Source: JBHPCZ01 sp042573625 (GTDB lineage: Bacteria; Desulfobacterota; Desulfobacteria; Desulfobacterales; UBA11574). Taken from it: a DNA stretch of 15,582 bases. Location of the stretch: contig JBHPCZ010000082.1 in assembly GCA_042573625.1 (NCBI GenBank), forward strand, positions 1 through 15,582. Direction: 5' to 3'. The translations under genes were made by a program, and so were the position numbers. This document shows, one piece after another, positions 8,315 through 13,913 of this stretch (within the stretch, counting starts at the first letter, position 1; each line of letters opens with the position of its first letter). The notes below the pieces were generated by a model. The model saw nothing but the letters and a program-made list of their open reading frames with translations, did not search any database and was not told the DNA's origin.

Positions 8315-9547
8315 ATGTCGTTTGATGAAAATAAAAATGATACGCCCAATCGCCGCGACTTTCTTAAAAAAGCTGCGGCCATCGGATTGGGGGCTGTGGT
8401 GGGTGGCGCCGCTCTCCGGCGGCCCCGCCAGGCTTCGGCCCAGATCGCCCTTCCCAAGGCGCCGATGCCCCGAAGACCCTTCGGCCGGTCGGGCATCAAG
8501 GTCTCCACACTTTCACTGGGCGGAATGTTTGACATTTTGAACAACCGGCTAATGCTCGCCAAAGCGCTTGAGTGGGGAATCGACTATTGGGACACCGCAG
8601 AAGGCTACGGCGGCGGCCGAAGCGAAGAGGGCATCGGTCGCTGGTTTGCCCGAAATCCCGATACCCGCAAGCAAGTGTTTCTGGTGAGCAAGCTTTCACT
8701 GAGAAGAGGATCCGATTTTACGCCCCGGCTTGAAGAGTGCCTGAAACGGCTGCACACCAATTACATTGACCTGCTTTTTGTGCATGGCATCAGGGGCATC
8801 ACTGAGCTGGACCCCGGTCTGGAATCCTGGTCCCAGGCCATGAAAAAAGCCGGCAAGTTGAGGTTGTTCGGCTTCAGCACACATTCCAACATGGAAGACT
8901 GCCTTGAGGGGGCCGCCCGGCTGCCGTGGATAGACGGCATCATGCTTACCTACAACTACCGCCTGATGCACGAGCCTCGAATGAAAGCGGCGGTTGAGGC
9001 CTGCTATCGAGCCGGTATCGGTCTCACGGCCATGAAAACCCAGGGCGGCGGTCCGGTCCAGAGCGATTCCGAGTCTGAGATAGAAATGGCCGGCCGCTTT
9101 ATGCAGAAAGGATTTACAGACCATCAGGCAAAGCTGATGGCTGTCTGGGAAGATAAACGTATCGCCAGCATCTGCTCTCAGATGCCCAATCTCACTATTA
9201 TGGCGACCAACGCTGCTGCTGCGGTCGATCAAACCCGACTTTCACAGTCCGATCGTGCCGTATTGGCCCGATACGCCAGGGAAACCGGCAACGACTATTG
9301 CGCCGGATGCGGCAGTCTCTGTTCAGAAGTGCTTGGCAAAAAGGTGCCGATAAACGACGTTATGCGCTGCCTCATGTATGTTCATTCTTACCAGGATTTA
9401 ATGCTGGCACGTTCCACCTTCAAAACGTTTCCGGCTCAAACAAGAGCGCTTTTGACCCAGTTGGACTTCAGCGAAGCGGAACGGTCGTGCCCTCGAAACT
9501 TGCCGATCGGACGGCTGATGCAAGAGGCGGCGAATCTTTTGGCCTGA
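8315..9547 (+). CDS. Tat-exported aldo/keto reductase with C-terminal cysteine cluster
   Basis: Aldo/keto reductase family oxidoreductase of 410 residues. The N-terminus carries a twin-arginine signal (NRRDFLKKAAAIGLG, R13-R14) with a hydrophobic segment and likely cut near QASA (residue 42), so export of the folded protein is predicted. The AKR tetrad is intact: D93 and Y98 in DYWDTAEGYG, K126 in LVSKL, H157 in LLFVHG. The C-terminal part holds C329-x2-C332-x3-C336, C352 and a final SCPRNLPIGRLM with C392. This resembles the ferredoxin-like 4Fe-4S tail found on one AKR subgroup, with a long insertion before the last CP. Substrate is unknown. AAGGAGG at 8300-8306, eight bases before ATG 8315, fixes the start. 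It is downstream of, and probably co-expressed with, the small secreted protein. Confidence 0.88.
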   Translation: MSFDENKNDTPNRRDFLKKAAAIGLGAVVGGAALRRPRQASAQIALPKAPMPRRPFGRSGIKVSTLSLGGMFDILNNRLMLAKALEWGIDYWDTAEGYGGGRSEEGIGRWFARNPDTRKQVFLVSKLSLRRGSDFTPRLEECLKRLHTNYIDLLFVHGIRGITELDPGLESWSQAMKKAGKLRLFGFSTHSNMEDCLEGAARLPWIDGIMLTYNYRLMHEPRMKAAVEACYRAGIGLTAMKTQGGGPVQSDSESEIEMAGRFMQKGFTDHQAKLMAVWEDKRIASICSQMPNLTIMATNAAAAVDQTRLSQSDRAVLARYARETGNDYCAGCGSLCSEVLGKKVPINDVMRCLMYVHSYQDLMLARSTFKTFPAQTRALLTQLDFSEAERSCPRNLPIGRLMQEAANLLA

Positions 9548-9748
9548 CCGAACCCATCTCAGACTTATCACCGGTTTTTGAGGTGGCTGATATCTTCATC
9601 TTCTGGCAAGCAATCTCAGGAATCTAAATCCCGATATTTGTGTGGTCACCATTACACATTTCGACTAGTCTTTATTCCGCTTTTTGATAGTATCACAAAT
9701 TGTAATTCTAAAAATAGTTGAAGATGAACACGGCAACTGTCGTTTGGA

Positions 9749-9767
9749 GATATGATATTGTGGTATC
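9749..9767. promoter_or_regulatory. Diverged copy of the 19-bp palindrome
   Basis: GATATGATATTGTGGTATC matches the palindrome at 9842-9860 at 16 of 19 positions with the same outer half-sites (GATA and TATC). Two such sites 93 bases apart suggest an operator pair for an unknown regulator. No regulator gene is next to it. Confidence 0.4.
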
Positions 9768-9841
9768 ACAAAAAAAACAGGCCACTGATAGCTTTTTTTC
9801 ATTGCAGGTATGTCAGAAATGGGACAGGGTATAATTTTTAA

Positions 9842-9860
9842 GATACGATATTATCGTATC
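9842..9860. promoter_or_regulatory. Perfect 19-bp palindrome, possible operator
   Basis: GATACGATATTATCGTATC consists of two 9-base arms around a central T, which is the form expected of a dimeric repressor site. It is followed by a further acgatatta word. It lies about 190 bases before the candidate promoter of the surface-protein operon. The regulator is unknown, and the site could also serve a gene not in the window. Confidence 0.45.
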
Positions 9861-10033
9861 ACGATATTACTTGAACTTAGGTACTGTAGAAGTGACTGTA
9901 TTTTTGACTGCCTAAAAACACCAATATATTTTATTCGCCTCTCTTCATAGCCTAAAAAATTCCAGATTATAAATCCAAACATGCCACAATGTAGCATAAT
10001 TGCCTGATATAATAGTTATTTTAATTATTCCAC

Positions 10034-10062
10034 TTGACAAATCTACAAATATTTTAAAGAAT
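10034..10062 (+). promoter_or_regulatory. Candidate sigma-70 promoter for the surface-protein operon
   Basis: A consensus -35 TTGACA (10034-10039) is followed after 17 bases by AAGAAT (10057-10062), which matches 4 of 6 positions of TATAAT. Transcription from here would give a leader of nearly 190 bases before ATG 10256. A second TTGACT at 10159-10164 lacks a good -10. This is pattern-based only. Confidence 0.3.
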
Positions 10063-10255
10063 TGCCATATTACCAAATTCTCGGCAGTGCTGATTTCCTC
10101 TTGCCTGTTAATTCTGCCGGCCAATCACACTCAATAAATCCACATTTGGCACTTGGTGTTGACTATATAAGTTTACGAACAGAACTGACGCCAAAACCTT
10201 TCACCTACAAACATAAAAAAAACGAACCATCAAACAGATAGTATTCAAGGCTGCT

Positions 10256-11608
10256 ATGGATAGAAAATTTCATATCAAAGCGATGGGTGTCGTTTTTCTG
10301 GTGATTTTGCTGCTGTTTTGCAATACCGTGTATGCAGAGAATATAGACCCGGACAATGACGACTCCCAATATGCTTGGGGTGAGAACGTGGGGTGGCTGA
10401 ATCTCGAGCCTGACGCTGAAGGTGACCCCGGTGTGCAGGTCGGAGGTGATGAACTAACCGGTTACATCTGGCACAAAAACATCGGCTGGATCAGCCTTTC
10501 ATGCACCAATACCAACTTTTGTGAAGAAGTGGACTACAAGGTAATCAACGACGGCGTGGGCAACCTGTCCGGGTATGCATGGAGCAAGAATGCGGGATGG
10601 ATCAGTTTCTCGTGTGAAAATACCGGGACCTGCATCACTGCGAGCTACGGTGTTTTCATCGACCCGGCCACGGGCGTATTTTCAGGCTATGCATGGAGCA
10701 AGAATGTGGGGTGGATCAGTTTCTCGTGCGAAAATACCGATACCTGCGGCACCGTGGACTTTGGTGTGAAGACCGCGTGGCGCGACAGCGACGGTGACGG
10801 CTATTCACCCCCGGACGACTGTGATGACGGCAACGCTTCGATCAATCCGGGCGCGGTCGAAGCCTGTGATAATGTTGACAACAACTGCGACGAGCAAATC
10901 GATGAGGGACTGCCGCAGTACACGTATTATGTGGACAGCGATGGGGACGACTACGGCGATACCGAAAACCCACTGGTGACCTGCCAAGGTACACCGCCGG
11001 CCGGGTATGCAACCAACAGTACGGATTGTAATGACGGCAACGCTTCGATCAATCCGGGCGCGGCTGAAGCCTGTGATAATGTTGACAACGACTGTGACGG
11101 GCAGATCGATGAGGGATTTGACGCTGATGGAGACGGGACAGCAGACTGCAACGATGGTTGCCCGAATGATCCCAACAAGACCGCACCGGGCGACTGTGAC
11201 TGCGGTACGCCGGACACGGATACGGACGGCGACAGTACGGCAGACTGCAACGATAACTGTTCGGATGATCCTGACAAGACCGAACCCGGCACCTGCGGTT
11301 GCGGTGTGGCGGATACGGATTCAGACAGTGACGGCACCTTGGACTGTAACGATGGGTGCCCGTGTGATCCGAATACAAATATCGCGGGCCGGTGGTGCAG
11401 TGGGGACCAGACAGATTCGGATGGCGATGGTACGCCGGACTGCGGCGACAACTGCCCGTACGACCCGGAAAAGACCGAGCCGGGGGATTGCGGCTGCGGC
11501 GAGTCTGATGTTGATTCAGACAAAAACGGTACGCCGGATTGCAATGATCCGGATTCGCGGCCATCAAAGGCCATGCCGTGGATACCGCTGTTGTTGCTGG
11601 ATGAATAG
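10256..11608 (+). CDS. Secreted repeat protein with MopE-type and thrombospondin-3-like calcium-binding repeats
   Basis: Exported, probably surface protein of 450 residues. A signal peptide (MDRKFHIK, hydrophobic core, cut near VYA, residue 27) is followed by four copies of a GYAWxKNxGWISFSC unit (about 38-52, 69-83, 106-120, 143-157). Next come two MopE-like putative metal-binding units (DSDGDGYxxxDDCDDGNASINPGAxEACDNVDNxCDxxIDEG; about 176-218 and 226-288). Residues 289-433 are Asp- and Cys-rich thrombospondin type 3-like repeats (DTDGDSTADCNDNC and relatives) that should bind calcium and be stiffened by disulfides. The tail PWIPLLLLDE is hydrophobic, with no LPXTG motif. AAGG at 10247-10250 precedes ATG 10256. 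It is the first gene of an apparent three-gene operon ending in the DGR target, so it may be part of the same cell-surface assembly; that link is inferred. Confidence 0.85.
   Translation: MDRKFHIKAMGVVFLVILLLFCNTVYAENIDPDNDDSQYAWGENVGWLNLEPDAEGDPGVQVGGDELTGYIWHKNIGWISLSCTNTNFCEEVDYKVINDGVGNLSGYAWSKNAGWISFSCENTGTCITASYGVFIDPATGVFSGYAWSKNVGWISFSCENTDTCGTVDFGVKTAWRDSDGDGYSPPDDCDDGNASINPGAVEACDNVDNNCDEQIDEGLPQYTYYVDSDGDDYGDTENPLVTCQGTPPAGYATNSTDCNDGNASINPGAAEACDNVDNDCDGQIDEGFDADGDGTADCNDGCPNDPNKTAPGDCDCGTPDTDTDGDSTADCNDNCSDDPDKTEPGTCGCGVADTDSDSDGTLDCNDGCPCDPNTNIAGRWCSGDQTDSDGDGTPDCGDNCPYDPEKTEPGDCGCGESDVDSDKNGTPDCNDPDSRPSKAMPWIPLLLLDE
10571..10738 (+). repeat. Two direct copies of a 54-bp coding repeat
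   Basis: 10571-10624 and 10685-10738 are 54-base copies with four mismatches, spaced 114 bases apart (38 codons, in frame). They encode the GYAWSKNxGWISFSCENT units and suggest recent internal duplication. Confidence 0.8.
10823..11116 (+). repeat. Two direct copies of an 87-bp coding repeat (MopE-like unit)
   Basis: 10823-10909 and 11030-11116 are nearly identical copies 207 bases apart (69 codons, in frame). They encode the DGNASINPGAxEACDNVDNxCDxxIDEG unit. High nucleotide identity points to recent duplication or gene conversion inside the gene. Confidence 0.8.
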
Positions 11609-11652
11609 AGCGGTTAAACAGATACGGGCGAATATATGATGAGAGGCTGAAA

Positions 11653-12327
11653 ATGAGCAGTAGTAAATATGCTTTTGTCGTTCTTATCGCAATGGTTCTG
11701 ATATTTTCACCGCAACCCGGTGTTGCAGAGGATACCGGGAAATTCGGTTTTGGCGTGAGGGCCTCCTTTTACGGCATTCAGGAGGATCATTTTTCCGGTT
11801 TTACGACATTTGCTTTTGATGTTGAATCGGAATTTGATGCAGCCGTCCTGATCGAGCTTGATCTCACCTATTTTTTCTGCCGCTATTTCTCTCTGGAGCT
11901 GAGCGCCGGGTATGTCAAGACCGATATGGATTATTCCTCTAGCGGGTTTAAAGGGATGTATGGAGAGCTCGAACAGGTTCCGATTTTGCTCACCGCGCGC
12001 GTTCACTGGCCGGTCACGGAAAGGCTCCGCCCGTACATCGGCGGCGGCGCGGGATATTACATTAACGATATTGACAAGGTCGAAGGGCCTGCTGACTTTT
12101 TTTTCGGCGCACCGCCTGCTGTGGAGGCACTCATCGATGAAGTTTTCGGATTTCATGCCGCTGCCGGCATCGAGTTTTTCATCAGCGATCATTTTGCTTT
12201 CAATCTGGACGTGAAATACATCTGGCAGGAGACCAATATCGGATTTGACGGGGCCGGTTTTGACAGCAGCGATTCATCGAATCTGGATGCTTTGGTCGCG
12301 GGGGTAGGGGTGAAATACTATTTTTAG
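11653..12327 (+). CDS. Outer-membrane beta-barrel protein, OmpW-like
   Basis: Predicted small outer-membrane barrel of 224 residues. It has a signal peptide (MSSSKY, hydrophobic core, cut near GVA, residue 25). Alternating amphipathic strands follow, including LDLTYFFCRYFSLELSAGYV, ARVHWPVTERLRPYIGGGAGYYI and HFAFNLDVKYIWQETNIGF. The end, VGVKYYF, finishes in the C-terminal Phe that marks barrels for assembly. The RPYIGGGAGYY stretch and the final YYF are most like the OmpW/OmpA-barrel class. It starts 45 bases after the repeat protein and ends 65 bases before the DGR target, with no terminator between, so it could help export or anchor its neighbours; that is inference. Confidence 0.82.
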   Translation: MSSSKYAFVVLIAMVLIFSPQPGVAEDTGKFGFGVRASFYGIQEDHFSGFTTFAFDVESEFDAAVLIELDLTYFFCRYFSLELSAGYVKTDMDYSSSGFKGMYGELEQVPILLTARVHWPVTERLRPYIGGGAGYYINDIDKVEGPADFFFGAPPAVEALIDEVFGFHAAAGIEFFISDHFAFNLDVKYIWQETNIGFDGAGFDSSDSSNLDALVAGVGVKYYF

Positions 12328-12391
12328 AGGCTCATGGAGTTCAAAAACAAGTATAAAATATCTCACCAATGATAAAGAGGGGGATTAAGTG

Positions 12392-13114
12392 ATGAACGAA
12401 CAGCAGAAATCAATTTTGGTGCTAATAGTGACAACGGCTTTTGTTGTTGCGTTCCTTTTGTTGCCGAACATTGTCGGAGCCGGGGATCTGGATCCTCCAC
12501 CGGAGGCAGTGGATGGAGGGAATCCTGTGCCCACGATGCACACGCTGGAGGAGATTTACAACAAAGTAGATCGGTTGGAAGGATTCTTGGATGCAATTTC
12601 AAAGACACCTGAAGAAGTATGCCAGGGCATCACATTTTCTGGAATGAGAGATGATGGATTGATAGCTGAAATGATGGGTACGAAAACTTGCAGGTTTTCT
12701 GATCTGGGCAACGGCACCGTGCGTGATAACAATTCGGGGCTGATATGGCTGAAAGATGCAGAAGCATTTGGGCAGAAGAATTGGGCTGACGCCAAGGCAG
12801 CGGCAGCTACGCTGAACAGCGGAGAGCAAGGGCTGACCGACGGGTCATCGGAAGGAGACTGGCGGCTTCCGACAAAGGCAGAGTGGGAGGCGTTTGTGGA
12901 TACCAGTTACACTAACCCGGCATTGTGTAATGCGGCTGGAACAGCCAAGTGGGCACAGGGAAACGCGTTCATCGATGTGCAGTCCGTCTACTACTGGTCG
13001 AGTACTGAGTTCGATTCTGGCAACGCGTGGGTCGTGTACATGTACGACGGTAACGTGGACTACAACGTTAAGGGCTACAACTACTACGTGTGGCCAGTTC
13101 GATCAGACAATTGA
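12392..13114 (+). CDS. DGR variable (target) protein, exported, DUF1566/Lcl C-terminal domain
   Basis: Target protein of the diversity-generating retroelement, 240 residues from ATG 12392. A GTG three bases earlier is also possible; the GGGGG run at 12379-12383 fits the ATG best. The N-terminus is a membrane or signal segment (residues 8-29, cut near VGAG) without a lipobox Cys. A short heptad-like helix (TLEEIYNKVDRLEGFLDAI, 51-69) may drive oligomerisation. The rest is a DUF1566 domain, a C-type-lectin-like fold: FSDLGNGTVRDNNSGLIWL at 102-120, WRLPTKAEWEAF at 157-168, WSSTE at 202-206. The last 45 residues are encoded by VR. Residues differing from the template are V199, Y200, F207, G210, V214, Y216, Y218, D219, D223, Y224, V226, G228, Y229 and Y231; the last invariant residues are VWPVR. 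DUF1566 and related lectin folds are known DGR targets. The ligand is unknown. Confidence 0.93.
   Translation: MNEQQKSILVLIVTTAFVVAFLLLPNIVGAGDLDPPPEAVDGGNPVPTMHTLEEIYNKVDRLEGFLDAISKTPEEVCQGITFSGMRDDGLIAEMMGTKTCRFSDLGNGTVRDNNSGLIWLKDAEAFGQKNWADAKAAAATLNSGEQGLTDGSSEGDWRLPTKAEWEAFVDTSYTNPALCNAAGTAKWAQGNAFIDVQSVYYWSSTEFDSGNAWVVYMYDGNVDYNVKGYNYYVWPVRSDN
12975..13107 (+). repeat. DGR variable repeat (VR)
   Basis: 133 bases at the 3' end of the target gene, aligned without gaps to the TR at 13781-13913 (constant offset 806). Of 18 differences, all are at positions where TR has A: 8 became G, 10 became T, none C. The last 23 bases before the boundary (13085-13107) are identical and should contain the initiation-of-mutagenic-homing sequence. 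Past it, 13108 is C where TR has T, and TR lacks one T found in VR near 13112, so homology fades at the target stop codon. Confidence 0.96.
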
Positions 13115-13210
13115 TTCTTTGGATATTTGAGTTATTTGATTATTTGTTTTTATGCACGGTGTTTTTGAAAGCACGGCACTGTTTCATGTGAGATAGATAT
13201 TAGGGGGGAT

Positions 13211-13236
13211 ACAAGGGGGGATTTATCCCCCCTTGT
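13211..13236 (+). terminator. Strong hairpin after the DGR target gene
   Basis: A perfect 10-bp GC-rich stem (ACAAGGGGGG, 13211-13220, with CCCCCCTTGT, 13227-13236) and a 6-base loop, followed by ttgtc. It lies 97 bases after the target stop and 40 before avd, so it probably ends the surface-protein operon, although the T-run is short. Some DGRs have a hairpin just after VR that helps retrohoming, but those sit within a few bases of VR; this one is about 100 bases away. Confidence 0.65.
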
Positions 13237-13275
13237 TTGTCGGGAAAATGAGTTTTTTAAATATGAGGCACGAAA

Positions 13276-13623
13276 ATGGCATACTACGAGCATCTACCGA
13301 TTTACAAAAAGGCCATGGAGACGGCGGTATATTTTGAAAAGATCGTGAGAAACTTCAGCCGCTACAATAAATACAACCTCGGCGCCGAGATGAGAACAAA
13401 GAGCAGGGATATCGTAAAGCTCATCATCAGGGCCAACTCCAGCAGAAACAAGCTCCCCCTGCTTTATGAGCTGAGGGAGCATATTGAAGAGCTTAAGGTT
13501 CTGATAAGAATTTCAAAAGAATCAAAAGCCTTTAGCAATTTCAACTCATTCAAGCACGCTATTGGATGCGTGGTTTCAGTGGGCAAACAGAACGAAGGAT
13601 GGATAAAGAGCCATGCAAAATGA
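13276..13623 (+). CDS. avd: DGR accessory variability determinant (Avd-like four-helix-bundle protein)
   Basis: Small basic protein of 115 residues, matching the size and composition of Avd. It is nearly all helical: four amphipathic segments around MAYYEHLPIYKKAMETAVYFEKIVRNFSR, AEMRTKSRDIVKLIIRANSS, LLYELREHIEELKVLIRISKES, and FKHAIGCVVSVGKQNEGWIK. In characterised DGRs Avd forms a pentameric barrel that binds the reverse transcriptase and the TR RNA and is needed for mutagenic cDNA synthesis. GAGG at 13265-13268 supports ATG 13276. Position between VR and TR/RT is the common DGR order (target, avd, TR, rt). The identification rests on family resemblance plus this context. Confidence 0.9.
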   Translation: MAYYEHLPIYKKAMETAVYFEKIVRNFSRYNKYNLGAEMRTKSRDIVKLIIRANSSRNKLPLLYELREHIEELKVLIRISKESKAFSNFNSFKHAIGCVVSVGKQNEGWIKSHAK

Positions 13624-13638
13624 CGGAGAGGGCCAGAA

Positions 13639-13662
13639 TCGCCTGTGGATATCCGCAGGCGA
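13639..13662 (+). ncRNA. Stable hairpin upstream of the TR, likely part of the DGR template RNA
   Basis: TCGCCTGTGG (13639-13648) pairs with CCGCAGGCGA (13653-13662) around an ATAT loop: ten pairs with one G-U. It lies in the 157-base noncoding gap between avd and TR, 118 bases before the TR. The perfect 12-base palindrome GGCCAATTGGCC (13751-13762) lies nearer to the TR. DGR template RNAs extend beyond TR and need flanking structure, so this may be a folded element of that RNA; the function is inferred. Confidence 0.4.
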
Positions 13663-13780
13663 GCGCGCCGACGAATCATTGTGCGTCTATCCCGCCCTTA
13701 GGGCATATTTGTTCAGGCAGTCATACCGCAGCAGGATTGGCTGCCGGTGGGGCCAATTGGCCATTAAGTGGATAGATATC

Positions 13781-13913
13781 ATGTGCAGTCCAACAACTAC
13801 TGGTCGAGTACTGAGTACGATTCTAACAACGCGTGGAACGTGAACATGAACAACGGTAACGTGAACAACAACAATAAGGACAACAACAACTACGTGTGGC
13901 CAGTTCGATCAGA
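13781..13913 (+). repeat. DGR template repeat (TR)
   Basis: 133-base donor copy of the target's 3' end. By hand count it has about 49 adenines, concentrated in 16 Asn codons (15 AAC, one AAT), read in the same frame as the target. Such codons yield Tyr, Asp, Val, Gly and others when the first two bases change and cannot become stops. It is transcribed and copied by the reverse transcriptase, with adenines miscopied, and the cDNA replaces VR. It stays open in the same frame as the downstream reverse transcriptase and abuts it. Confidence 0.96.

Larger units (their letters stand above)
9548..10255. other. AT-rich intergenic region before the surface-protein operon
   Basis: This 708-base stretch is markedly AT-rich beside its neighbours and has no credible gene. 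It holds a 19-bp perfect palindrome (9842-9860), a diverged copy (9749-9767), three GTATCAC words (9690, 9763, 9856) and a possible promoter at 10034-10062. It ends in the leader of the 10256 gene. Confidence 0.7.

Noticed and set aside
9298..9627. 109-codon plus-strand frame overlapping the end of the aldo/keto reductase gene
   Set aside because: Mostly a shadow of the reductase frame with no support of its own.
10146..10163. Sigma-54-like TTGGCAC...TTGAC before the 10256 gene
   Set aside because: The GG-to-GC spacing is off by one and the -12 GC is missing.
13613..13843. 76-codon frame overlapping the end of avd and running into TR
   Set aside because: It reads the TR out of frame with both VR and RT, has no recognisable fold, and ends inside TR; the region is better explained as template-RNA leader.
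13768..13893. Treating the TR-encoded Asn-rich peptide as a genuine N-terminal domain of the reverse transcriptase
   Set aside because: The same sequence is explained by matching the target's VR codons. RT homology starts only after TR, and no good ribosome site precedes GTG 13768. Kept only as the open-frame alternative.
13861..13893. AAC-rich run as a microsatellite or CRISPR-like array
   Set aside because: It is part of the DGR template. The periodicity is codon-driven and there is no repeat-spacer pattern.
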